A DNA stretch of 64,000 nt, from NCBI RefSeq assembly GCF_009451885.1, contig NZ_WIAO01000009.1:1-64000 (forward strand). Direction: 5' to 3'. The DNA comes from Glycomyces albidus. GTDB taxonomy: Bacteria; Actinomycetota; Actinomycetes; Mycobacteriales; Micromonosporaceae. The notes below the pieces were generated by a model. That model ran no database searches. It worked only from the letters and a program-made list of their open reading frames with translations, and had not been told where the DNA came from. The position numbers were made by a program, and so were the translations under genes. This document shows positions 1 to 10,166 of the stretch, in pieces; position 1 is the stretch's first letter; every line of letters starts with the position of its first letter.

Positions 1-14
1 TTAGCGTGGGACAT
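1..14 (-). CDS. IS481-type transposase, first codons only (cut by window edge)
   Basis: Read on the minus strand, the first 14 bases give ATG TCC CAC GCT AA, that is Met-Ser-His-Ala-(Asn/Lys). From memory, MSHAN is a usual start for actinobacterial IS481-family transposases, which begin with an N-terminal helix-turn-helix. The codons are preceded by a GGAGG-like stretch (minus strand, complement of 19-25). Outward of it, at 62, lies a TGTGAAG sequence typical of IS481 ends. Only four full codons are visible, so the assignment rests on the start peptide plus the adjoining terminal sequence. Confidence 0.35.
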
Positions 15-62
15 GAAGGCCTCCAGGTCGTGAAGCAGTGCATTCAGCAGCTCCACTTCACA
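1..62 (-). mobile_element. End of a probable IS481-family insertion sequence
   Basis: The minus strand read inward from 62 begins TGTGAAGTGGAGC, resembling IS481 terminal repeats, and reaches the transposase start 48 bases later. The other end lies outside the window, so neither a second terminal repeat nor a target duplication can be checked. Separately, 14-24 and 66-76 form an 11-bp perfect inverted repeat (GAAGGCCTCC core) that straddles the presumed element boundary. This could be chance, or could mark the insertion target. Confidence 0.35.
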
Positions 63-155
63 ACCGGAGGCCTTCACCTGTCAGACGAATCCGCTACAAC
101 CACGGAACAACGTCCCTGAACATCACAGCTAGACGGCGCGACTGGATGATCCAAC

Positions 156-192
156 GGCGGGGCCCGGACATGGGGATGCTCCGGGCCCCGCC
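156..192. terminator. Hairpin terminator in the 63-334 intergenic region
   Basis: GGCGGGGCCCGGA (156-168) pairs perfectly with TCCGGGCCCCGCC (180-192) around an 11-base loop. No gene that would use it remains on the left, so it may be left over from a gene displaced by the insertion sequence. A second, smaller hairpin (215-222 with 228-235) follows. The rest of 63-290 shows no convincing coding capacity. Confidence 0.5.
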
Positions 193-292
193 TCCGTGCC
201 CGCCGCGCGGTCCGGAAGCCGTCGGCAACGGCTTCGCGCCGCGTGGGCGGGGCGACATCCTGAAGGTGGCGGCGGTCGGCGACACTCGCTAA

Positions 293-321
293 CATCGAAA
301 CGAAACGTTTTTGTTTCGATG
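293..321. promoter_or_regulatory. Probable TetR operator, 29-bp near-palindrome
   Basis: CATCGAAAC (293-301) is the exact reverse complement of GTTTCGATG (313-321). Three more pairs lie inside (303-305 with 309-311), so 24 of 28 arm bases pair around position 307. The palindrome ends immediately upstream of the Shine-Dalgarno of the tetR gene at 335. That is the place for an autoregulatory operator controlling the tetR-MFS pair. Confidence 0.6.
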
Positions 322-334
322 GAAGGAGTGGTCG

Positions 335-2459
<2,125 letters not shown>

Positions 2460-2517
2460 CGCTCGCCGGCGCCTGCCGCGCGCGAGCGGCGCTGGGCGGG
2501 CACGGCAATGCACGCTG

Positions 2518-2554
2518 AGGCGCCCAGGTCCGACTGCAGGAGACCTGGGCGCCT
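2518..2554. terminator. Bidirectional terminator after the MFS gene
   Basis: AGGCGCCCAGGTC (2518-2530) pairs perfectly with GACCTGGGCGCCT (2542-2554) over an 11-base loop. It separates the plus-strand tetR-MFS pair from the minus-strand two-component block. Confidence 0.75.
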
Positions 2555-2573
2555 CTCCGGAGGGGGAGTGCGG

Positions 2574-2848
2574 TCATTCGGTTCGGCGCGTGAGCTCCTC
2601 GGCGGTGACCGATCCGTCGTCGCCGGTTTCCCCGGTGACGGTCACCTGATCTCCTTCGGCCAGGTCGGCCAAATCGAGGGATTCTCGGCGCCCTGCGCGG
2701 CCCCGCCGGAGCCGGCCGTGCTCCGGCCGAGGGTGCCGTTGACGGCGATGACGGTGCCGGCGGCCGGCAGCAGCGCGAGGCCGCTGTTGACCAATAAGGA
2801 TGGTGATGGCGTTCGCATGAGAGGATGCTGTCGGCCGCAGCTCGACAC
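2574..2848 (-). pseudogene. Decayed DUF5666-like secreted protein gene
   Basis: Two minus-strand frames together spell a family resemblance that neither holds alone. One frame (about 2848-2680) reads a hydrophobic stretch followed by GTVIAVNGT. The second frame (about 2670-2574) continues LADLAEGDQVTVTGETGDDG and ends normally at 2574. The order GTV.AV-GT then LADL..GD.V.V.G..GDDGTVTA is the beta-rich DUF5666 pattern known from actinobacterial exported proteins. The middle (strands between these motifs) is missing and a frameshift lies near 2670-2680. The gene lies directly downstream of the sensor kinase gene, so it was probably the last member of that operon or a target of it. Family assignment is from motif memory. 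Confidence 0.5.
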
Positions 2849-2874
2849 GGCTCCCCATCCAGCTCATAGTCGCC

Positions 2875-4389
2875 TCAGAGTCGATCGCCGCTGGGCAGGA
2901 GCACCCGGAACGTCGCGCCCCCGCCGGGCGTCGGCGACAATTGGACGCAGCCGCCGTGGCCGGAGACGATCGCGGCCACGATCGACAGCCCCAGCCCGGA
3001 CCCGCCCTCGTCCGGACCCGCCCTGCGGGCGCGGCCCGGATCGATCCGGTACAGCCGCTCGAAGACGGCCTCGGCGTGCTCGGGCGGGATGCCCGGCCCG
3101 GTGTCGGCGACTTCGACCACCGCGACCGGGACCGGCGGCGGCTCCCCGATCTGCGCCAGAGGCCGCGGCCCGAGCCGGTAGCTCCAACCCAGCCGCACCG
3201 CGATCGTCGCCTCGGGCGGCGTGTGCCGCAGCGCGTTCACCACGAGGTTCGTGACGACCTGGCGCAGCCGCGGCTCGTCGCCGATCACCGCGACCGCGTC
3301 GAGGAACTCGTCGTCGCCGCCGCTGAGCGGCTCCAAGGAGACGAACCGGCCGGGTTCGCGCACATGGGCGTCGCCGACCACGTCGGCGCACACCCCGAGC
3401 AGGTCGACCGGTCGCTGCTGCATCGGCCGTTTGCGGTCGATGGCCGCCAGCAGCATGAGGTCGTCCAGCAGCAGCCCCATCCGCCGCGATTCGGCCTCGA
3501 TGCGGCCGATGGTCTCGTCGAGCACCGGCCCGGGCGGCGCACCGCCGCGCCGGTAGAGCTGCGCGAACCCCTGGATCGACGTGAGCGGGCTGCGCAGCTC
3601 GTGCGAGGCGTCGGCCAGGAACTGCCGCAGTTTCGCCTCCGAGGCCGCCCGGTCGTCCAACGCCGCCTGGATCCGCGCGAGCATCGTGTTCAGGGCCGCA
3701 CCCAGGCGCCCGGTCTCGGTATGCGGATCGGTGTCGCCGACACGCTCGTCGAGCCGCCCGGCGGCGATCGCCGCAGCCGTGGACTCCATGCGGTCCAGCG
3801 GCCGCAATCCGATCCGGACGACCCAGAACGCGCACAACGCGAGCAGCGCGAGCATGGCGAGCACCACCCCGCCGCCGATGAGGAGCAGGTTCTCCGTGGC
3901 CGCCTCGACGGTCTCGGCCGACAACGCGAGCACCGCATAGCCGTCCTCGCTGGCCTGGACGAGGACGCGCCAGGAGTTGCCGTCGACGTCCTCGGCGGTG
4001 TACGGGCTGTCGGAACCGGCGCGCTCGGCGAGGTCGCCCAGACCCGTCAGCGCCGGGAATTCGGCCTTCTCCTCGCCTTGCCCGAAGGTGCCCGTCAGCG
4101 TCCCGGTGTCGTCGTACAGGTAGATGCGCGGGCTGTCGGGCATGTCGTTCGGCACGCGCCCCTCGGGCGGTACGGCGCCGGACGGCAGGTCGGCCGGGGG
4201 CACCACGTTCGCCGATATCTCAGCGGCGGCGCGGAGCTGGCCGTCGATGCGGTCGGTGAGCACGTCCTCGAGCAGGGCCGTGGCGATGAGGATCGCCGCC
4301 GACAGCGCGAGCGCGCACAGTCCCACGATGGCGGCGGCCATGCGGGACCGGACGGTCCAGTACCGCCACCGCCGCAGGCGCGGCGCCAC
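2875..4389 (-). CDS. Two-component sensor histidine kinase (HAMP, HisKA, HATPase_c)
   Basis: This membrane sensor phosphorylates the adjacent response regulator. Of 504 residues, TM1 lies at about 17-42 and an extracytoplasmic sensor region of roughly 120 residues follows. TM2 is at about 165-192, then HAMP. The phosphoacceptor box DASHELRSPLTSIQGF is near residue 262. The HATPase_c domain has its N box (VTNLVVNALRHTP), G1 (DTGPGI) and G2 (GGSGLGLSIV). GTG 4389 is the chosen start because it overlaps the regulator's TAG by one base (TAGTG), a tight coupling. The frame is open much further upstream, but only as a shadow of the regulator gene. It resembles mycobacterial TcrY/TrcS-type kinases; the signal is unknown. 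Confidence 0.9.
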   Translation of the reverse strand: MAPRLRRWRYWTVRSRMAAAIVGLCALALSAAILIATALLEDVLTDRIDGQLRAAAEISANVVPPADLPSGAVPPEGRVPNDMPDSPRIYLYDDTGTLTGTFGQGEEKAEFPALTGLGDLAERAGSDSPYTAEDVDGNSWRVLVQASEDGYAVLALSAETVEAATENLLLIGGGVVLAMLALLALCAFWVVRIGLRPLDRMESTAAAIAAGRLDERVGDTDPHTETGRLGAALNTMLARIQAALDDRAASEAKLRQFLADASHELRSPLTSIQGFAQLYRRGGAPPGPVLDETIGRIEAESRRMGLLLDDLMLLAAIDRKRPMQQRPVDLLGVCADVVGDAHVREPGRFVSLEPLSGGDDEFLDAVAVIGDEPRLRQVVTNLVVNALRHTPPEATIAVRLGWSYRLGPRPLAQIGEPPPVPVAVVEVADTGPGIPPEHAEAVFERLYRIDPGRARRAGPDEGGSGLGLSIVAAIVSGHGGCVQLSPTPGGGATFRVLLPSGDRL

Positions 4390-5099
4390 TACTGCGGCCT
4401 CGGAAGCCGCAGCGCGTATCCGAACCCCCGCACGGTCTGGATCAACGGCGGGTCGAACACGTCGACCTTCTTGCGGAGCGTGTGGATGTAGGACTCGACG
4501 ATGCGTCCGCTCCCGCCGAAGTCGTAGTTCCAGACCCGGTCGAGGATCTGGTTCTTGCTGACGACGGTGCCCGCGTTGACCATCAAGTACTGGAGGAGCC
4601 GGTACTCGGTGGGCGACAACTCGATGGTCGTCCCCGCCCGCCGCACCTCGTGGGCGGCCTCGTCGAGTTCGAGATCGCCGTACTCCAGGACCGGCCGCTC
4701 GGGTGCGGCGGGCGTCTTGGCGCGCCGCAGGATCGCCTGCACGCGCAGCACGACTTCTTCGAGGTCGAACGGCTTGGTCACGTAGTCGTCGCCGCCGACG
4801 GCGAGCCCGGTGATCCGGTCGTGCACCGCATGGCGAGCCGACAGGAACAGGACGGGGACTTCGCGACCCTCGGCCCGCAGACGCTTGGCGACTTCGAAGC
4901 CGTCCACATCCGGCAGCATCACGTCGAGGATCACCAGGTCGGGGCCGAACTGCTCTGCGGCGCGCAGGCACTCGGCAGCGTCCTTGGCGACCTCGACTTC
5001 GAAGCCGGTCAGGCGCAGCGTGGCCGATATGAGCGCGCCGATGTTCTCCTCGTCGTCCACGACCAGGATGCGGTCCTTGCGCTGGGGCGAATCGTTCAC
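4389..5099 (-). CDS. OmpR/PhoB-family response regulator
   Basis: This DNA-binding partner of the downstream kinase has 236 residues. The receiver domain (about 8-122) has the acidic pocket in ILVVDDEEN, the phosphoacceptor Asp in VILDVMLPD, and the conserved Lys in YVTKPF. The C-terminal winged helix (about 135-232) shows LSPTEYRLLQYL and the recognition region SYIHTLRKKVD. GTG 5099 is preceded by GAAGGAGGAG with a good gap, so I prefer it to the in-frame ATG at 5165. First gene of a two-gene operon. The divergently placed lipoprotein at 5523 is a plausible target, by position only. Confidence 0.9.
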   Translation of the reverse strand: MNDSPQRKDRILVVDDEENIGALISATLRLTGFEVEVAKDAAECLRAAEQFGPDLVILDVMLPDVDGFEVAKRLRAEGREVPVLFLSARHAVHDRITGLAVGGDDYVTKPFDLEEVVLRVQAILRRAKTPAAPERPVLEYGDLELDEAAHEVRRAGTTIELSPTEYRLLQYLMVNAGTVVSKNQILDRVWNYDFGGSGRIVESYIHTLRKKVDVFDPPLIQTVRGFGYALRLPRPQ

Positions 5100-5522
5100 C
5101 GGGGCTCCTCCTTCAGGACCCCTCAGGGGTACCGGGCGGATCCGAGCGGGTGCTTCGAGGAACATCAGGAATCCTTGAGAACAGGCTGGGCGCGCGCGGG
5201 CCGGACGGTTCCGGGCGCAGCGGCGGTGAGCGTCAGGTCGCCGCGCTCGACCTGTGCCGTCGAGGGCTAGGCGAGGGCGGGGTCGCTGTCGGCGAGGTAG
5301 TAGACCGCGGCCCCGGATCCGGCGAGACGGCCGCGGCCGAGCCGAGCAGGAGGGACCTGGCGCGTCCGCCGCGCATGGGAGAGAATCGCATGCCGCGCAG
5401 TCTCGAGCCCGCCGCTCGGTGCGGCGTCAGACACGCCTCAAAGCCGACTCAGAACCGGCTGTGAGCAGAACTTGAGCGCATTTCGAGCCGTTTCGGAACT
5501 CAACGGTGCATCGTTCCCCGAC
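5100..5522. other. Intergenic region between response regulator and lipoprotein
   Basis: These 423 bases separate two divergent genes and must hold both promoters. Short open frames here have no ribosome sites or family resemblance. The sequence CAGAAC occurs at 5450-5455 and again at 5466-5471, each after a GA(C)TC/GAG element. That could be a regulator box, but the 16-base spacing is not the 10-11 bases usual for OmpR-type direct repeats. I see nothing else. Confidence 0.5.
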
Positions 5523-6098
5523 ATGCGCACGATGACCTCTCGAACTGTCCTGCTCTCCGCCGCGCTGGCGGCAGCCGCCTTGACCCTGGCCGCCTGCGGC
5601 GGCGAGGACACCGCGGACGAGACCTCCGATGAGAGCACGGCGTCGGGTGGTGGCGACATGCTGAGTGCTTACGTCTCCTGCATCGAGGAGCAGGGGATCG
5701 ACCTGCCCGACGACTTCGCCGAGGGGTTCGGCGGCGGCGGCGAGATGCCCGGCTTCGACCCCGAGAACGCGCCCTCGGACATGCCGACCGACATGCCGAC
5801 GGACATGCCCAGCGACATGCCTTCCGGCGGGTTCGGCGGCGGCGGTTTCGAGGCCCCTGAGGGCGTCAGCGACGAGGACTGGCAAGCGGCCCAGGACGCC
5901 TGCGCCGGCGAGCTTCCCTCCGGCGGCGGGGGCGCGAGCGCCGACGACCTTGCCGCCTACCGCGACTGCCTGGCCGAACGGGGGGTCGAGCTCGGCGACG
6001 ACCCTGCCGCCCTTGACGAGAGCGATCCCACCGTGGCTGCGGCCATGGAGGAGTGCGCGGCCCTGGCCCCCGACGCCGCGACCGACACCGAGTCCTGA
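5523..6098 (+). CDS. Putative lipoprotein with Cys-containing repeats and a DMPT/DMPS tract
   Basis: The exported protein of 191 residues starts with a lipoprotein signal: basic MRTMTSR, a hydrophobic stretch, then LTLAAC with the lipid-accepting Cys at residue 25. The mature part has two related modules. The first is YVSCIEEQGIDLPDD and the second YRDCLAERGVELGDD. Each is followed by a second conserved Cys (QDAC, MEEC), so four cysteines could form two pairs. Between them lies the tetrapeptide tract DMPTDMPTDMPSDMPS and Gly/Phe-rich sequence. The (F/Y)..C(M/L)...G...PD pattern recurs in actinobacterial exported proteins near two-component systems and efflux pumps; function is not known. ATG 5532 is an alternative start; an upstream in-frame ATG at 5472 would spoil the signal peptide. 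Confidence 0.7.
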   Translation: MRTMTSRTVLLSAALAAAALTLAACGGEDTADETSDESTASGGGDMLSAYVSCIEEQGIDLPDDFAEGFGGGGEMPGFDPENAPSDMPTDMPTDMPSDMPSGGFGGGGFEAPEGVSDEDWQAAQDACAGELPSGGGGASADDLAAYRDCLAERGVELGDDPAALDESDPTVAAAMEECAALAPDAATDTES

Positions 6099-6109
6099 CT
6101 CCGCCGCTG

Positions 6110-6139
6110 GGCGGGCCCGCAGGCAGTCGCGGGCCCGCC
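6110..6139. terminator. Convergent terminator, lipoprotein / ABC exporter
   Basis: GGCGGGCCCGC (6110-6120) pairs with GCGGGCCCGCC (6129-6139) over an 8-base loop, in the 65-base gap between two converging genes. Confidence 0.7.
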
Positions 6140-6163
6140 GGCTCGAGGCGGGTCGGGCTCCGG

Positions 6164-7933
6164 TCATCGGTACTGGCTTGCCTGGCTTTCGTACAGCGCC
6201 GCGTAGGCGCCACCGGACGCCATGAGGTCCGCGTGCGTCCCGCGCTCGACGATCGCGCCGTCCTTGAGCACGATGATCAGATCCGCCATGCGCACTGTCG
6301 AGAACCGGTGCGACACCAGTAGCGTGATCTGCTGGCCCGCATCAGCGGCGCGGGATGCGTACAGCTCATGCACCTCATGCTCGGCCTGCGGGTCGAGTGC
6401 CGCCGTCGGCTCGTCGAGCACCTGCAGATTCGCGCTGGTTCGCATATGGGCCCGCGCGAGGGCGAGGCGCTGCCACTGCCCGCCGGAGAGTTCGTGCCCG
6501 CCCATCGAGCGGTCCAGCAGTGTCTCGGTTCCTTCGGGTAGCCGGTCCACGAATGCGTGTACGCCAGTCTCCTCGATCGCCAGCCGGATCCGCTCGGCGT
6601 CGTCCACATGGTCGAGGTTCCCGACGCCGACCGCTTCGGCCACGGTCGTCTTGAGGCGGAAGGAATCCTGGAACGCACCTGTGGTCCGCCGCCGCCACGA
6701 CGCCGCATCGAACGTTTCGAGCGGGCGGCCGTCGAGCAGCACCTCGCCTTCCGTCGGCGGGTACATGCCGGTGAGCAGCTTGACGAGCGTGGTCTTTCCC
6801 GCGCCGTTGAGGCCCACGAGCGCGATCGTCTGCCCGGCTTGCAGCGTCAGATCGATGGCGCGCAGGACCGGCTCGGGCGCGCCGGGGTAGGTGAACCCGG
6901 CCCCTCGCAGCTCGATTCGGTGGACTGGCCCGGTCACCTGGACGGTTCCGGCCGCGGCGGCCTGGTCCTTTCCGTACTCGCGCAGCCACACGAAATGCTC
7001 CGCGGCCGTCGCACCGCGCGCGACCTGCTTGATCGACTCGACGGTTCGCCGTACCTCCCCGCGCAGCCGCGTCGCCAGCGTCACGGCCAGCACGAAGCTG
7101 CCCAGCGTCGCCGCACCGGATCCGACCATGCCCGCCGCCAGCGCCAGCGTCGCCGCGAACCCGAGCATGTAGACGGCCCAGCCGACCAGCTCCCATCCGA
7201 TCGCCACCGCGAGGCCGCGGTCGCGCGTGCGCAGATGCCGCGCGCGAGCCTCGTCGGCCCACGAGTCGATGACGTCCGCCGCGCCCATGACCCGGATCTG
7301 CTGGGCGCTTTCGGGTTCGACGGCGAGTCGGTGCAGGCTTTCGTCGCGCCGCTCCTCGGCCGCCGCCCGTTTCTGCGCTTCGGCGCGGTGGCGCTGGGCG
7401 ACCATGCTCGTCCAGATCGGGGGGAACGCGAGGAGGACGAGCAGGCCGAGGGCGATGTGGACGCTGGACAGCAGGATCACGCTGAGGACCACGCTCACGG
7501 TCGCCGAGACCGCCCGCACGAGTCCGATCCCGGAGTGGGCGAGCTCGTACGTGCTCTTGCCGAGCAGGGTGATTCGGTCGTGGAACTCGGGGCGTTCGAG
7601 GTGTTCGAGGGTGGGCACGTTCGCACTGATCGCGATGACCTCTTCGTTGAGGGTGCGATCGACGTGCTCGGCGAGCGTCTGCGAGAGGTTGGTGACGATG
7701 CGGTTGCCGGCGGCGTTGACGGCGTAGGCGAGTCCGCCGAGGACGGCGACGATGACGAGGGCGGCGAGGGCCCCGGTGTCGGTGTTGTCGACGATCCACC
7801 GCTGCGACAGGGCGATGCAGACGGCGGCGAAGGCTTCGAGGACCACGAGCGCACCGACCACGATGGTGATGCGGGGTGCGGCACGCCAGGCGAGCGCGAT
7901 GGTGTGGCGGGCGAGTTGCAGGATCGCGTTCAT
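6164..7933 (-). CDS. ABC exporter half-transporter (permease + ATPase)
   Basis: This is the second half of a heterodimeric type IV ABC exporter. The N-terminal membrane domain (about residues 1-310) has around six hydrophobic segments. The C-terminal ATPase has Walker A LVGLNGAGKTTLVKLL, Q-loop GAFQDSFRLK, signature HELSGGQWQRLALARA, Walker B with catalytic Glu (LQVLDEPTAALD) and H-loop VSHRFSTV. All residues for hydrolysis are present, so this is not a degenerate half. Its ATG overlaps the TGA of the upstream half (ATGA), giving a fixed stoichiometry. At 589 residues it has a typical length. Substrate unknown: lipid, peptide or drug are all possible. Confidence 0.88.
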   Translation of the reverse strand: MNAILQLARHTIALAWRAAPRITIVVGALVVLEAFAAVCIALSQRWIVDNTDTGALAALVIVAVLGGLAYAVNAAGNRIVTNLSQTLAEHVDRTLNEEVIAISANVPTLEHLERPEFHDRITLLGKSTYELAHSGIGLVRAVSATVSVVLSVILLSSVHIALGLLVLLAFPPIWTSMVAQRHRAEAQKRAAAEERRDESLHRLAVEPESAQQIRVMGAADVIDSWADEARARHLRTRDRGLAVAIGWELVGWAVYMLGFAATLALAAGMVGSGAATLGSFVLAVTLATRLRGEVRRTVESIKQVARGATAAEHFVWLREYGKDQAAAAGTVQVTGPVHRIELRGAGFTYPGAPEPVLRAIDLTLQAGQTIALVGLNGAGKTTLVKLLTGMYPPTEGEVLLDGRPLETFDAASWRRRTTGAFQDSFRLKTTVAEAVGVGNLDHVDDAERIRLAIEETGVHAFVDRLPEGTETLLDRSMGGHELSGGQWQRLALARAHMRTSANLQVLDEPTAALDPQAEHEVHELYASRAADAGQQITLLVSHRFSTVRMADLIIVLKDGAIVERGTHADLMASGGAYAALYESQASQYR

Positions 7934-9825
7934 GCCGTCGCCTTTCGCGGGTCGGGGTCGGTTTCGGCGGCGGGTTCGAGGTCGGCGAACTGGGAGGCTT
8001 GGAGGGAGAACAAGCGCGCGTATTCACCGCCGCCGGCCATCAGTTCGTCGTGGCCGCCTTGCTCGATGATCCCGTGGGGGCCGAGCATGACGATGCGGTC
8101 GGCGTGCCGGATGGTGCCGAGCCGATGCGAGATGAGGATGATCGCCGCGTCGTCGATCGCGGTGGTGACGCGGTCGAAGAAAGCGGCTTCGGCGTACGCG
8201 TCGAGATGTGCGGTGGGCTCGTCGAAGATCAGGAGGTCGCGGCCGTGCCGGGCGGCGAAGAGTGCCCGCGCGATGGCGATGCCCTGCCACTGTCCGCCGG
8301 ACAGGTCGGTGCCGTCGTCGAACTCGCGTCCGAGCAGGGTGTCGATGCCGTCGGGCAGGTCCGCGAGCCAGCGGTCGATGCCGGCGGTGTGCGCGGCGGC
8401 GAGGAGGCCGTCGCGGTCGGCGGCGTGCTCGACCGCGCCGATGGCGATGTTGTCCGCGATCGAGGCGGGGAAGCGTCCGAAGTCCTGGAAGGTGACTGAG
8501 ACGCGTTGGTGCCAGGCCGCCGCGGGCAGGTCCGCGAGGTCGCGGCCGTCCACGGTGATGCGCCCGGCATCGGGCGCATAGAGCCCCGCGAGCAGTCGGA
8601 TGAGCGTGGTCTTGCCGACGCCGTTGCGGCCTACGAGTCCGACCACCTCGCCCGCCTTGATGTCCAGGTCGAGTCCGGAGACGACGGGCTGGTGCTTGCC
8701 GGGGTAGGTGAAGCCGACGCCGTCGCAGCGGATTGCCGTTTCGAAGCGGACCGGCTCGTCCGTTCCGGTCTCGCTTCCTGAGCCGGCGGCGCGGAGGCGT
8801 TCGAGGGCCCGCAGGGCGAGGGTGCCGTGCTCGATGTCGAAGGCCTCGTGGCCCATGAAGAGGATCCCGAAGATGCCCCAGCCGGCGAAAAAGCAGGTGA
8901 CGAGCCCGGAGGCGTCGATCGTCCCGGCGCGCATGGCGAGCGCGGGAACGAGGAGCGTGAGGCATGCGACGGCTGCGGTCATGAGGATGACCGGCCACTG
9001 CTGCACCATGACCCGGTGGCGGCTCGGCCACAGCGGAGTCACGTATTCGAGGTAGGCGGCGGTGCGGCGGGCCACGAGCCACTGCCCGAGGCCGAACATG
9101 CGCAGGTCCTTTGCGGCCTCGGGGCTGCGGCCGAGACTGGTCCAGTATTGGGTGCGGCGGTGGAAACGCTCGCGCTCGTCGCCCTCGGCGACCAGCGCCA
9201 TCCACTGGCGGCGCAGGAGCGCTCGGTTGCCCAGGCAGATCAGCAGGAGCGGCACCGCGAGCAGCGGTGAGAGGACGACCGAGAGCAGGACCGTGGCGAA
9301 CCCGGCGGCGGCGAAACGGAACAGCAGGAGCAGCTGTCCGGTGGATCCTGATCCGGCCGTGCGGACCCACTTCTGTTCGAGGTCGCAGGCGCGCACGAGG
9401 TCGTCCACGAGGTCGGGGTCATCGAGTCCGGGCACCGGAAGGCGCCGCAGTGACAGGTCCCGGATCTCGCGGCGCAGTGCCCGGTCGATGCGGGAGCCGG
9501 CCTTGGTGCGGGCCAGGCCGGAGACCGCGTGGAAGGCCTCCTCGAGGAGGAACATCGCCGAGACCGCCGCGAGCGGCAGCGCCAGTGCGCCCCAATCGGT
9601 CCCATCGTTCATGGTCTCGATGCTCGACACGAACCAGCCGAGGACGATCGCGAGCATGCTCGGTATGACGGCGACCAGGAGCAGGCACGCGGCGAGCGCG
9701 GCCGCTGCTCCCGGCGCGAGCCGCAGGAGGCCGAGCAGCCGCCACCGTTCAGCGATGAACGCCGGCCATCGGGTGAACACGTTGCCTTGGGAGGGATCGG
9801 GAGGAATGCTTCGAGGCATGGGCAT
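7930..9825 (-). CDS. ABC exporter half-transporter (permease + ATPase), partner subunit
   Basis: This is the first gene of the exporter pair. The 631-residue product has a membrane domain of about 340 residues. The ATPase has Walker A LVGRNGVGKTTLIRLL, signature TDLSGGQWQGIAIARA, Walker B LLIFDEPTAHLD and the switch His in LISHRLGTI. I chose ATG 9825 (MPMPRS); ATG 9819 is equally possible. The long in-frame extension upstream to 10134 is Arg-rich with no domain and is treated as non-coding. Both subunits keep the catalytic Glu. Exporter pairs of this size often serve peptide clusters, but no precursor or maturation gene is visible nearby. Confidence 0.85.
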   Translation of the reverse strand: MPMPRSIPPDPSQGNVFTRWPAFIAERWRLLGLLRLAPGAAAALAACLLLVAVIPSMLAIVLGWFVSSIETMNDGTDWGALALPLAAVSAMFLLEEAFHAVSGLARTKAGSRIDRALRREIRDLSLRRLPVPGLDDPDLVDDLVRACDLEQKWVRTAGSGSTGQLLLLFRFAAAGFATVLLSVVLSPLLAVPLLLICLGNRALLRRQWMALVAEGDERERFHRRTQYWTSLGRSPEAAKDLRMFGLGQWLVARRTAAYLEYVTPLWPSRHRVMVQQWPVILMTAAVACLTLLVPALAMRAGTIDASGLVTCFFAGWGIFGILFMGHEAFDIEHGTLALRALERLRAAGSGSETGTDEPVRFETAIRCDGVGFTYPGKHQPVVSGLDLDIKAGEVVGLVGRNGVGKTTLIRLLAGLYAPDAGRITVDGRDLADLPAAAWHQRVSVTFQDFGRFPASIADNIAIGAVEHAADRDGLLAAAHTAGIDRWLADLPDGIDTLLGREFDDGTDLSGGQWQGIAIARALFAARHGRDLLIFDEPTAHLDAYAEAAFFDRVTTAIDDAAIILISHRLGTIRHADRIVMLGPHGIIEQGGHDELMAGGGEYARLFSLQASQFADLEPAAETDPDPRKATA

Positions 9826-10166
9826 CCGTTCGCAGACACGGCACCTGCCGCAGCGATTCGTGTCCACGGTTCGATGCGACGGCAGAACCGCGTCTTGTCG
9901 GGGGCTGGTGACAGCCGTCAATGATAGCGATTTCTGATTCGTGCGCAAGCGAAAACGCCACTGAGCCCGTTGATGCCGCCGACCGGACAGTCGCGGCACG
10001 CCGAACTGCGCTGATCCTTCCCTGACTCGCCGCTCGCGATCAGGTTGCGCGGTCTGCTCGACCAGTTGCCGGCTGCGCCGAGAGGCAGTGAACTCCAAAC
10101 GGTGCCGCGGCTCCGATGAGGAGCGGGTCCGCATAGACCATGCACTTCACCGAGCCGCCCGCCGCA
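9826..10166. other. Upstream region of the ABC exporter operon
   Basis: About 340 bases without a convincing gene. It should contain the exporter promoter; the less GC-rich stretch around 9920-9960 is the likeliest place. Open frames on the minus strand here are low-complexity continuations of the exporter frame or of the decayed regulator. Confidence 0.4.

Noticed and set aside
2875-4971. A single 698-codon frame joining regulator region and kinase
   Set aside because: The first 194 codons are an out-of-frame shadow of the response regulator; the kinase starts at 4389.
5150-5464. Plus-strand 104-codon frame before the lipoprotein
   Set aside because: It has no family resemblance and overlaps the promoter region of the divergent response regulator.
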